A DNA stretch of 64,000 bases from Negadavirga shengliensis (GTDB lineage Bacteria > Bacteroidota > Bacteroidia > Cytophagales > Cyclobacteriaceae): the NCBI RefSeq assembly GCF_042652345.1, contig NZ_JBHSJJ010000007.1, positions 62,001 through 126,000 of the forward strand, given 5' to 3'. The position numbers were made by a program, and so were the translations under genes. Shown in pieces: positions 9,325-17,610 of this stretch; position 1 is the stretch's first letter; each line of letters opens with the position of its first letter. The notes beneath the pieces are model-generated. The model did no database searches. It was not told the origin of the DNA and worked only from the letters and a program-made list of their open reading frames with translations.

Positions 9325-9426
9325 TGAACGGATTTCTTTTGGGGCATGTAATAATAACTTTATTCCAACGGTAAGAAAACTTTGTCTTGCAAATGTTTTC
9401 ATCAGTTAATCTGGTTATATTGACAC

Positions 9427-9918
9427 TTGTCCCAACACATTCAGCCTTTGAAGCGCTATACACCCCATACCATTAAAGTCCCTAAGTTCTGTGAGGAAAA
9501 CGGTTTTTATACCACCAAACAGAGGTCTTATAATATGTCCAGAATCAGGGGAAATGACACCAAACCCGAGCTGCTTCTAAAAAAAGCTTTATGGCATGCA
9601 GGGATGCGCCACCGCAGCAACAAACGCAGGTTGCCCGGCAAGCCCGATATTACCTTTATCAAATACAAGCTGGTTATTTTTATCGATGGTGCTTTCTGGC
9701 ATGGACACGATTGGGAAAGAAGAAAGGAGAAAATAAAATCCAATCGCGGTTTCTGGATTCCCAAGATAGAGAGGAACATGCAGCGGGACGGAGAGATCAA
9801 TGCTTTTTATCTTTCCAGAGACTGGACAGTTTTAAGATTTTGGGATTTTGAGATAAAAAAAGAATTGGGTTCCTGTGTAAAACGTGTGGCTGATGCCTAT
9901 CACGCAAACCATTTATAG
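9427..9918 (+). CDS. vsr: Very short patch repair (Vsr) endonuclease
   Basis: 163 residues from a TTG start at 9427; the first ATG (9535) would cut into the conserved N-terminal motif, so an upstream start is needed. Vsr signatures are clear: QRSYNMSRIRGNDTKPE, LPGKPDITFIKYKLVIFIDG and the FWHGH metal/zinc-site segment. Vsr nicks DNA 5' of the T in T:G mismatches formed by deamination of 5-methylcytosine, and normally sits beside its cognate cytosine-5 methyltransferase. No methyltransferase is in this window, so the gene is an orphan here. It follows the asparagine-synthase-like gene by ~100 bp. The two may be one acquired insert. Confidence 0.9.
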   Translation: MSQHIQPLKRYTPHTIKVPKFCEENGFYTTKQRSYNMSRIRGNDTKPELLLKKALWHAGMRHRSNKRRLPGKPDITFIKYKLVIFIDGAFWHGHDWERRKEKIKSNRGFWIPKIERNMQRDGEINAFYLSRDWTVLRFWDFEIKKELGSCVKRVADAYHANHL

Positions 9919-10048
9919 CAGGGCTCAACCTCTGCCCTCTGGAAGTGATTTTGAGTCTGATCGTTTAAGGATCTTGTCAAAAGTTGGTTACCTTGCAGGA
10001 AGGGTATCTTGATTTAAAAAATTAATTCATATACGTTTTATTAAAAAA

Positions 10049-11113
10049 ATGATGGGCCAAGCGACATTAAAAGATATAGCCAAAGCATTACAAATTTCTT
10101 CATCAACTGTTTCCAGAGCGTTGAAAGATTATCCTGGGATCAGTTTGGAAACCAGGAAAAAAGTGAAGGAGTTGGCGGAGAAACTGAATTATCGCCCCAA
10201 TGCAGTCGCCTTGAGCCTTAGGAAAAACAGATCATTCACTATCGGTGTGATCATTCCTGAGGTGGTTCATTTTTTCTTTTCTACTGTGATCAGCGGCATA
10301 GAGGAAGTTGCCATTAACAATGGGTATAACGTGATCCTTTGTCAAACCAATGAAAACCATGAACGGGAAAAAAAAATAGTGGAGACCATGATTTCCAGCC
10401 GGGTAGACGGGGTATTGGTCAGCTATGCGCGTGAAACCCATACTTTTGAGCATTTCCAAAAAATGAAAGACATGGGATTACCTGTGGTGTTTTTTGACAG
10501 GATACCCGATATGGATGATACCGTAAACGTGATTGTCGATGATGGCAAAGGTGCTTATCAAGCTGTGAAACATCTTTTGGACCAAGGATATGAAGACATA
10601 CTCCACCTTTCCGGACCTAAGAACCTGGCCATCAGCAAACTCAGGGAAGAAGGATGTAGAAAAGCTTTACGAGAGGCAGGCAAAGTCCTGTCAGAAGACC
10701 GTATCATTGAATGCCCCAACGGAACTATAGGGGAAAGCGAAGGTATTTGCAGGAGGATATTTGCCCACTCTCCGCCGGATGCCGTTTTTGCCTCGAATGA
10801 TATTGCGGCTGCCGGTGCCATGCGGGCCGCTAAAGAAATGGGGATCAAAGTTCCGGATCAGTTAGGAGTTATGGGATTCAGTAACTGGCAGTTCAGTTCC
10901 ATGGTAGATCCGCCCTTGTCCACGGTTTCCCAGCCCGGTTTTGAAATCGGTGAGAAAGCAGCTTCCCTTTTATTGGAAATGATAGAAAATCACCGGTACA
11001 TCCCCAGGACCGAGGTTTTGGAAACCCAACTCATTGTAAGAAAATCCACGTTGCCACAAAAGACCGGTTTTTTTGATTTTTCAGCTTCCGGCCAGCAGGC
11101 GGGGCTTGAATAA
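10049..11113 (+). CDS. LacI family transcriptional regulator
   Basis: 354 residues. The N-terminal helix-turn-helix TLKDIAKALQISSSTVSRAL (about residues 5-24) and the hinge region LNYRPNAVALSLRKNRSFTIGVIIPE are standard LacI/GalR features, followed by a periplasmic-binding-protein-like effector domain (VDGVLVSYA; VVFFDRIPDMDD; DAVFASNDIAAAGAMRAA; LGVMGFSNW). The protein should bind a palindromic operator and release or bind on sugar. A second ATG one codon later (10052) is equally possible as start. The GH31 gene begins 143 bp downstream on the same strand, so the regulator most likely controls the GH31-transporter pair. Confidence 0.95.
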   Translation: MMGQATLKDIAKALQISSSTVSRALKDYPGISLETRKKVKELAEKLNYRPNAVALSLRKNRSFTIGVIIPEVVHFFFSTVISGIEEVAINNGYNVILCQTNENHEREKKIVETMISSRVDGVLVSYARETHTFEHFQKMKDMGLPVVFFDRIPDMDDTVNVIVDDGKGAYQAVKHLLDQGYEDILHLSGPKNLAISKLREEGCRKALREAGKVLSEDRIIECPNGTIGESEGICRRIFAHSPPDAVFASNDIAAAGAMRAAKEMGIKVPDQLGVMGFSNWQFSSMVDPPLSTVSQPGFEIGEKAASLLLEMIENHRYIPRTEVLETQLIVRKSTLPQKTGFFDFSASGQQAGLE

Positions 11114-11256
11114 TTACGCTGGCCATTCCGGCAGCAACGAAATCGGTAAAACCTTTTATTCCAATTCAGGTTTTTTACTCCTACATTAGTTAATAAATTA
11201 GTCCTGAATAACTGTGACAGACCGGAAGTGATATTTTATTCCATACCTTATGCGCT

Positions 11257-13674
11257 ATGACCGCTATTTCCCTTTCACCAGACATTGTTATCCCCGGATC
11301 AATATTGGAATACAGTCCATGTGATACGGGCATTATTGGCAGAACCGAAAATGGATGCTTTAAACTTACAGTTTATTCGGCCAATATCATCAGGGTCCAG
11401 GTCAGCAGGGCCGGTAATTTCGCAGCTAATCCCTATTCGGTTGTCTCGCAACCTGTAAAAGGACTACACGGGTTTTCCGAAAATCAAGATCACATCCTTT
11501 TCAGCACCGCAGCTGTCTCGGTTTTTATCCAAAAAAGCAATTTTGCACTTACATTTAAGAATAAGAATGGAGAAATCCTCAATGAAGATGTCCCGGCCTT
11601 TGGGATAAACTGGCTGGGGACTGAAGTTAGCTGCTATAAAAAACTGCGCAGATGGGAAAAATTCATTGGCCTGGGGGAAAAAACCGGCGGACTAAACCGC
11701 TACGGCCAGGCTTATGTCAACTGGAATACCGATCATTTTTCGTATGGCATAGAAGATGACCCGTTATATATTTCTATCCCCTTCTATATCGGACTTCATC
11801 ACCATCTTGTCTACGGCATCTTCTTTGACAATACACACAAAACGGTTTTTAATTTTGGAGCCAGCAACAATCATTATGCTTATTTCAGCGCTGAAGATGG
11901 CGACATGGATTATTATTTTTTTCAAGGTGATACAGTATCTGATATCATTACGGGCTACACTGACTTGACGGGGAGGATGGAATTACCACCTCTTTGGGCA
12001 CTGGGATACCAGCAATGCCATTATTCCTATTTTCCCGACAAAGAAGTCATGAGGCTTGCGCAGACTTTCAGGGAAAAGGACATTCCAGCAGATGTCATTT
12101 ACCTAGACATCCATTATATGGAGAAATTTAAAGTTTTCACTTTTGACAAGAAGAATTTTCCCGACCCTAAATCCATGATAAGCACTTTGAAATCACACGG
12201 GTTTAAAGTCGTGGTGATATTGGACCCGGGTATAAAGATTGAAGACAATTACGATCCTTATATGGATGGACAGGATAAGGATGTATTCCTGAAATATCCA
12301 GATGGCAGTACTTATGAAGGGCCGGTTTGGCCGGGATGGTGTGCTTTTCCTGATTTCACCAACGGCAACTCCCGGAAATGGTGGACTGAAAAAATGCGTT
12401 ATTACATGGATCTGGGAGTAGATGGTTTTTGGGTAGACATGAACGAACCTTCCGCCTGGGGTCAATTTATCCCCAACATTGTCCAGTTCAACTATGAAGG
12501 TGCGGGAGGCAGCCACAAAAAGGGAAGAAATATATACGGCATGCAAATGGCGAGAAGCAGTAAAGAAGGGGCACTACTTCATTCTCCCCAAAACAGGGCC
12601 TTTGTACTAACCCGATCCGGATATTCGGGTGTACAACGTTTTGCCGCGGTATGGACAGGAGACAATGTAGCCAGTGATGAACATATGCTGGCTGGAATAA
12701 GGCTTGTCAACAGCTTGGGAATTAGCGGAATGGCATTTTCCGGATACGACATAGGCGGATTTGCGGGCAATGCATCAGCCGGCCTATTCGCCAGATGGAT
12801 CGGCATTGCTGTTTTCTCTCCTCTATTTAGGGTACATTCAATGATCAATAGCCATGACTCAGAGCCATGGTCTTATGGAGAGGAAGTGGAGGAAATCTCC
12901 AGAAACCACATCAAACTAAGATACCGTCTGCTTCCTACTATTTATAATGCTTTCTACAAAAGCTCTTTAGATGGCTTACCTATTGCGAAAAGCCTTGCCG
13001 TGGATTACCCTTTTGACGATCTGGTGTTCCACGGCAGTTATCAAAACCAATATTTGTTTTGTGACAGTTTTCTGGTAGCTCCCGTTGATAGCCATAAGGA
13101 AATTATCAAAATATACCTGCCTCAATCAGAGTGGTATCATTTTTTTGACGACCGAAAATACAATGGGAACCAGGAAATATATTTCGACACGCCTTTAAAT
13201 TACCTACCTGTTTTTGTAAAAGCGGGGTCCATAATTTTTCTACAGGGTAACGTCGCTCATTCTGGAGACCCCCACGACGGGATATTAAGAATCCACTTAT
13301 ATAAGGGAAACGGCGAAACCCATCAGATCTTTTATGAAGACGATGGGATATCCAACGCCTACAAATCGGGAAAATATTACCTACGAAACATATATCTCAA
13401 TCACGATTATCAACACCTTAGATTGGAGACAATGGAGGGAGAATATCAAAGCAGCTATCGAATACTAAAGCTTTATTTTCACGGATTTACAGCTCAATAC
13501 GCGGAAATAAACGGAAAAGAGACCATCCTCTCCCATGAAGACGTCCCTTTTTTGGATAAAATCAATGAATATGACCCTTTCCCCTCGGGGAGGCACCCTT
13601 ATAAGTACTGCCTTGCGGTCCCCTGTCTTGAAATCAACCACGATCATGATCCCATCCATATTCAATTAAAGTAA
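11257..13674 (+). CDS. GH31 alpha-glucosidase
   Basis: 805 residues. GH31 core motifs are present: LWALGYQQCHYSYFP, PADVIYLDIHYM, the nucleophile segment GFWVDMNEPS (Asp 394) and the acid/base segment WTGDNVASD (Asp 469), then SGMAFSGYDIGGFAG and PLFRVHS. An N-terminal beta-sandwich (GLGEKTGGLNRYG) and C-terminal beta domains (YEDDGISNAYKSGKYY) complete the family architecture. The enzyme releases glucose from alpha-glucans or alpha-glucosides. No signal peptide is visible, so it may act in the cytoplasm on sugar brought in by the MFS transporter encoded 5 bp downstream. Control by the upstream LacI protein is inferred from position. Confidence 0.95.
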   Translation: MTAISLSPDIVIPGSILEYSPCDTGIIGRTENGCFKLTVYSANIIRVQVSRAGNFAANPYSVVSQPVKGLHGFSENQDHILFSTAAVSVFIQKSNFALTFKNKNGEILNEDVPAFGINWLGTEVSCYKKLRRWEKFIGLGEKTGGLNRYGQAYVNWNTDHFSYGIEDDPLYISIPFYIGLHHHLVYGIFFDNTHKTVFNFGASNNHYAYFSAEDGDMDYYFFQGDTVSDIITGYTDLTGRMELPPLWALGYQQCHYSYFPDKEVMRLAQTFREKDIPADVIYLDIHYMEKFKVFTFDKKNFPDPKSMISTLKSHGFKVVVILDPGIKIEDNYDPYMDGQDKDVFLKYPDGSTYEGPVWPGWCAFPDFTNGNSRKWWTEKMRYYMDLGVDGFWVDMNEPSAWGQFIPNIVQFNYEGAGGSHKKGRNIYGMQMARSSKEGALLHSPQNRAFVLTRSGYSGVQRFAAVWTGDNVASDEHMLAGIRLVNSLGISGMAFSGYDIGGFAGNASAGLFARWIGIAVFSPLFRVHSMINSHDSEPWSYGEEVEEISRNHIKLRYRLLPTIYNAFYKSSLDGLPIAKSLAVDYPFDDLVFHGSYQNQYLFCDSFLVAPVDSHKEIIKIYLPQSEWYHFFDDRKYNGNQEIYFDTPLNYLPVFVKAGSIIFLQGNVAHSGDPHDGILRIHLYKGNGETHQIFYEDDGISNAYKSGKYYLRNIYLNHDYQHLRLETMEGEYQSSYRILKLYFHGFTAQYAEINGKETILSHEDVPFLDKINEYDPFPSGRHPYKYCLAVPCLEINHDHDPIHIQLK

Positions 13675-13679
13675 AGACG

Positions 13680-15089
13680 ATGGCGCCGACACAAAAAATC
13701 CGGACCACAAGGCTTTCCTTTTGGCAGATTTGGAATATGAGCTTCGGATTTCTCGGAATACAAATGGGCTTTGCTCTCCAAAATGCGAATGCCAGCCGGA
13801 TTCTCCAAACATATGGAGCCTATATGGAACACCTCTCTTTATTTTGGTTAGTGGCACCCATAACGGGAATGATCGTCCAGCCGATCATTGGGTATTACAG
13901 CGACAGGACATGGACAAAGTTAGGACGGAGAAGACCTTACTTTTTAGCAGGTGGGGTATTGGCTGCTATCGGATTGATCCTGATGCCCAATGCTTCCATG
14001 TTTACCGCTTACTTGCCGGTCCTGTGGATAGGAGCTGGTTTTTTGATGATCATGGATGCGTCATTTAATGTGGCCATGGAACCATTCCGTGCCTTGGTGG
14101 CCGATAAACTCCCTACGGATCAACGGACTTTAGGATTCTCGGTACAAACCATGCTGATTGGTATAGGTGCCGTTCTCGGCTCCTGGTTACCCTATGTGCT
14201 TGCGGAATGGGTTGGGGTAAGCACCACGGCTTCGGAGGGGATCATACCGCAAAATGTGTTTTTTTCCTTTATCATCGGCGCGCTGATATTGGTCGGCAGC
14301 CTGATTTGGACTGTAGTGAGAACATCAGAATCCCCTCCAGATTGGGACCACGAGGGTACTGAAATCATTACTCCTGGCACGGGCCTGCGCAACATCTTTA
14401 CTGATTTTTGGGATATGCCAAAGGCCATGAAGCAGCTTGGATTGGTTCAGTTTTTTTCATGGTTTGCCTTATTTTCCATGTGGGTATATACCACGCCCGC
14501 GGCCGCCCAGCATGTATGGAACTTGCCCCCTACAGATACTTCTTCCCTTGAATTCAACACGGCGGCAAACTATGTTGGGGTAATATTCGGAGTATACAAC
14601 CTGGTCTCGGCTGGATTTGCTATCCTACTTTCGGTAATTGCCTCTAAAGTAGGAAGGAAGGGCACCCATTCCTTATGTCTTGGCGCAGGCGGATTGGGTA
14701 TGGCCTCTTTTTTTCTAATCACAGACCCTTCCATGAAGTGGATGTTGAACATATCGATGATTGGTGTGGGAATTGCGTGGGCAAGCATTTTGGCTATGCC
14801 TTACGCCATATTGGCGGGATCTATTCCTGCCCGAAAAATGGGCATATACATGGGGATTTTTAATTTCTTCATTACAGCCCCTCAAATTGTCAATGGACTT
14901 GTAGGTGGCTGGTTAGTGAAACATCTTTATGGTGGCCAGGCTATATATGCATTGTTGACCGCTGGTATTTTTCTCTTCGTGGCTGCCGTCTCTGTGATGT
15001 TTGTGGAAGACGAGGATGATGTGACCGGTATGAGCCCGAAAAAGAAAAACAAAGGCCATTCCGGTAAGGCGGGAAAAAACAATCACTGA
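13680..15089 (+). CDS. MFS sugar transporter (SLC45/maltose-sucrose type)
   Basis: 469 residues with about 12 hydrophobic helices. The loop GYYSDRTWTKLGRRRPYFL between helices 2 and 3 is the signature of the sucrose/maltose MFS group, and NMSFGFLGIQMGFALQNANA is its helix-1 motif. The C-terminus is a Lys-rich cytoplasmic tail. It likely imports an alpha-glucoside by proton symport for the GH31 enzyme whose stop codon is 5 bp upstream, so the two genes are co-translated. Exact substrate is not readable from sequence. Confidence 0.93.
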   Translation: MAPTQKIRTTRLSFWQIWNMSFGFLGIQMGFALQNANASRILQTYGAYMEHLSLFWLVAPITGMIVQPIIGYYSDRTWTKLGRRRPYFLAGGVLAAIGLILMPNASMFTAYLPVLWIGAGFLMIMDASFNVAMEPFRALVADKLPTDQRTLGFSVQTMLIGIGAVLGSWLPYVLAEWVGVSTTASEGIIPQNVFFSFIIGALILVGSLIWTVVRTSESPPDWDHEGTEIITPGTGLRNIFTDFWDMPKAMKQLGLVQFFSWFALFSMWVYTTPAAAQHVWNLPPTDTSSLEFNTAANYVGVIFGVYNLVSAGFAILLSVIASKVGRKGTHSLCLGAGGLGMASFFLITDPSMKWMLNISMIGVGIAWASILAMPYAILAGSIPARKMGIYMGIFNFFITAPQIVNGLVGGWLVKHLYGGQAIYALLTAGIFLFVAAVSVMFVEDEDDVTGMSPKKKNKGHSGKAGKNNH

Positions 15090-15137
15090 TTTGTTAAAAG
15101 GCCGGTATCTCGGGGATCTTACCTATTTTGCACAAAA

Positions 15138-15171
15138 AACCCGAGTCAGGCACTTGAGCCTGATCCGGGTT
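15138..15171 (-). terminator. Intrinsic terminator of the M48 protease gene
   Basis: Arms 15138-15151 and 15158-15171 pair (AACCCG outer, TCAGGC inner, with one mismatch and one G-T pair between) around a 6-nt loop. Reading on the minus strand the stem is followed by TTTTTTG, so it ends the M48 transcript. The opposite side lacks a T-run. Confidence 0.8.
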
Positions 15172-15189
15172 AGGTACGGAAAAATCGGG

Positions 15190-15993
15190 TTATTTTTTGT
15201 TTTTATTATAGTATTCCAGTGCTTCGGGCATCTGTTCGTTTAACCTTTCGATCCTCCTGTTTGGACCCGGGTGGGTAGATAAAAATTCAGGAGGCCTTGC
15301 TCCTTCGGCACGGGCATTCATTCTCTCCCAAAATTCGGGAGCCTCTCTGGGGTCGTATCCGGCGATGGACATGAAAATTAACCCCAGCTGATCTGCCTCC
15401 AATTCCTGATCCCTGGAAAATTTGAGCATCCCGACCTGCCCTCCAAACCCTACGGCCTGCAGAAAAATAGTTTGTGTCAGGCTGGGGTTTTGGCCCATAG
15501 CAGCCTGTAAGCCGCCCAGCAAACCGTTTGCCACCATTCCCTGAGACATTCTCTCTCTGGCATGGTTAGCGATGGCATGGGCTACTTCATGCCCCATTAC
15601 CACTGCCACGCCTGTCTCATCTTCGCAAATAGGCATGATCCCGGTATAGAAGGCCACTTTTCCGCCAGGCATGCACCATGCGTTCACCTGATCGCTTTCA
15701 ATCAAATTAAACTCCCAGGCAAATCCCTCAGTGACTTCGGAATAATTGTTTTCCTTGAGATAATTTTCCACAGCCGCCGCTATTCTTCTGCCAACATTGA
15801 TCACTTTCTGGCCATCAGCTGTATTAGTGACCACTTTACTTTCCTTCAATACCTGATTGTACTGGTCATATGACAGGGGAAGTATTTCCGTATTGCCGAT
15901 AATACTTAGTTGTCTTCTCCCACTTAGGGGCACTTTGGCACAACTATATACCAGAATCCCTAAAAATAATAGTACGGTTAGTTTTTTAAACAT
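15190..15993 (-). CDS. M48 family zinc metalloprotease, lipoprotein
   Basis: 267 residues from the ATG at 15993; an upstream in-frame ATG at 16062 gives an unlikely double signal. The signal peptide ends in a lipobox (VYSC). The family's zinc site HEVAH is followed by the downstream metal-ligand helix SRDQELEADQLG and the C-terminal STHPGPNRRIERL motif. It resembles the BepA/LoiP-like periplasmic proteases that act in outer membrane protein quality control; here it should be anchored in the periplasm or outer membrane. It stands alone with its own terminator and is divergent from the DUF4442 gene. Confidence 0.93.
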   Translation of the reverse strand: MFKKLTVLLFLGILVYSCAKVPLSGRRQLSIIGNTEILPLSYDQYNQVLKESKVVTNTADGQKVINVGRRIAAAVENYLKENNYSEVTEGFAWEFNLIESDQVNAWCMPGGKVAFYTGIMPICEDETGVAVVMGHEVAHAIANHARERMSQGMVANGLLGGLQAAMGQNPSLTQTIFLQAVGFGGQVGMLKFSRDQELEADQLGLIFMSIAGYDPREAPEFWERMNARAEGARPPEFLSTHPGPNRRIERLNEQMPEALEYYNKNKK

Positions 15994-16125
15994 GATAATA
16001 TGCGTTTTCGATCGAATGCAAATTACCAAAAAAGATGCCAGAAAAATCAGTACTATTTTCAAAAATTCGTATTTTGAATGAGGGAATCAATTCGGCCCTC
16101 CCCGTTGACAAAATGCTGTAATCCC

Positions 16126-16617
16126 ATGTCCGATCTAAATGCACAACAAGAAAAATTCCGCAAAAATATGCTAAGGCCTTTACCTTTTTTTTGGTTTATG
16201 CTGACCAAACTGCCTTCTATAACGTTCTGGAATATTCGTATCAAGCAATTGGGCAAAAATGGCTGCCAAACGATCTTACCGTTTACATGGCGTACGCAAA
16301 ACCCGTTTCGTTCTGTTTATTTTGCTACCCTGGCCGGAGCGGCCGAACTGGCTTCAGGAGCACTTTGTATGCTGCACCTGACAGGAAAAAAAGAATACTC
16401 CATGCTCGTCACGGATTTTGAAGCCACTTTCTCCAAAAAAGCCACAGGCACTGTCTCCATGACATGTGAGGATGGTCCGTTGCTTCTACAAACGTTGGAA
16501 AAATTAGAAAAACCGGGCGACGTCCAAACCCTCAGGATGGCTGTCACCGGCACCAATGAAAACGGAGATGTCATTGGGAATTTCGCCGTCACCTGGTCCT
16601 TTAAAAGAAAAGGGTAA
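16126..16617 (+). CDS. DUF4442 hotdog-fold (thioesterase-like) protein
   Basis: 163 residues from the ATG at 16126; the frame extends upstream but MSDLNAQQEKFRKNMLRP is the normal family beginning. The pattern PFRSVYFATLAGAAELASG and VTDFEATFSKKATGTV match DUF4442, a hotdog-fold family related to acyl-CoA thioesterases. No signal peptide is present, so it is cytoplasmic. Substrate is unknown. It ends 7 bp before the convergent thioredoxin gene's stop. Confidence 0.82.
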   Translation: MSDLNAQQEKFRKNMLRPLPFFWFMLTKLPSITFWNIRIKQLGKNGCQTILPFTWRTQNPFRSVYFATLAGAAELASGALCMLHLTGKKEYSMLVTDFEATFSKKATGTVSMTCEDGPLLLQTLEKLEKPGDVQTLRMAVTGTNENGDVIGNFAVTWSFKRKG

Positions 16618-16624
16618 GGGCAGG

Positions 16625-16942
16625 TCATACCCTCTCCGCCTCATGCTTTTCAATGGTCTGTACAAGTTGGTGTGCAGAAACCACCCCGGATTGCCGCCAT
16701 AAAGGTTCCCCTTTCCGAAACAAAATCAGGGTAGGCACTCCTCTTATCTGAAATTTATTTGCGGCTACGGGGTTTCTGTCCACGTCTATTTTGATAATTT
16801 TTGCCCTGTCGCCAACTTTAGCGGCCACCTCCTGGAGGATAGGTTGCATCATCTGGCAAGGGCCGCACCAAGTGGCGTAGAAATCGACCAGTACCAGCTT
16901 ATCCCCCTTTATCAGTTCAGAGAAACTCTTCGTATTTGACAT
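16625..16942 (-). CDS. trxA: Thioredoxin
   Basis: 105 residues, the usual size of a single-domain thioredoxin. The redox site is WCGPC at residues 25-29, preceded by VLVDFYAT, and the cis-proline loop is RGVPTLILF. It reduces disulfides in cytoplasmic proteins with electrons from thioredoxin reductase. No signal peptide is present. A -7-like element (TAAATTTG on the minus strand, about 16970) lies upstream, but no clear -33 element is seen at the right distance. Confidence 0.96.
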   Translation of the reverse strand: MSNTKSFSELIKGDKLVLVDFYATWCGPCQMMQPILQEVAAKVGDRAKIIKIDVDRNPVAANKFQIRGVPTLILFRKGEPLWRQSGVVSAHQLVQTIEKHEAERV

Positions 16943-17027
16943 TAGTTCAACATTTTAAATTTCCACACAAATTTACGACCTGATCTCCCCCTTTGTCAGT
17001 AACCTAGATCACAAATCCGGGATCACA

Positions 17028-17564
17028 TCATGGGATGGCATCGTACCGTTCTTGAAACAAACGGATATGGTGCTCCATATGGCCCGCCAATATATAGGCG
17101 ATGGCCCTGAGCGACATAGGGTGAGCATCCACCAGTCCGGTTTTTTGCCAGTCATCTTCCCTTAAAGAATCCATAAAACACGCCCAGGAAAGCCTGTTCA
17201 GTTCAAAGGATTGAATCAATAGGTCTTTTTCCATTCCGTTGAATCCTGCTGAATCCACAAACTTATCCTGATCGAAACCCGGAAGGAAGGTTTTTTCGTC
17301 CCGGGCTATACAAACGCCCCTGAAATGGAATACCTTCTCGGTATCTATCAAATGTCCCAATACTTCTTTAAACGTCCATTTTCCCGGCGCATAGCTTTTT
17401 AAAGCGCGTTCTTCGTCAAGTTTTTCGTAGTAGGCTTTGATAAAGGCAGTCTGTCTATCCAGCATCCCATCAATATCAGTTCCTATTACTGAGGCAATGT
17501 ATCTTTCATAATAAGGTTTGTACTCTTCCGGACCGGGAGCCATTAATCCCTGAATTCTCCCCAT
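17028..17564 (-). CDS. DinB family protein
   Basis: 178 residues. A DinB_2 four-helix bundle is indicated by KWTFKEVLGHLIDTEKVFHFRG and the C-terminal ILAGHMEHHIRLFQERY, with three histidines placed as in DinB/YfiT metal sites (His in GHLID, and two in GHMEHH). The family includes metal-dependent thiol S-transferases and proteins of unknown function. It is divergent from the M3 peptidase gene, sharing a 46-bp intergenic region. A different DinB-like gene lies at 47278. Confidence 0.9.
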   Translation of the reverse strand: MGRIQGLMAPGPEEYKPYYERYIASVIGTDIDGMLDRQTAFIKAYYEKLDEERALKSYAPGKWTFKEVLGHLIDTEKVFHFRGVCIARDEKTFLPGFDQDKFVDSAGFNGMEKDLLIQSFELNRLSWACFMDSLREDDWQKTGLVDAHPMSLRAIAYILAGHMEHHIRLFQERYDAIP

Positions 17565-17610
17565 AATTTTACTATTTTTGTTTCTATTCTAGAACAATAC
17601 CACAGCAAAT

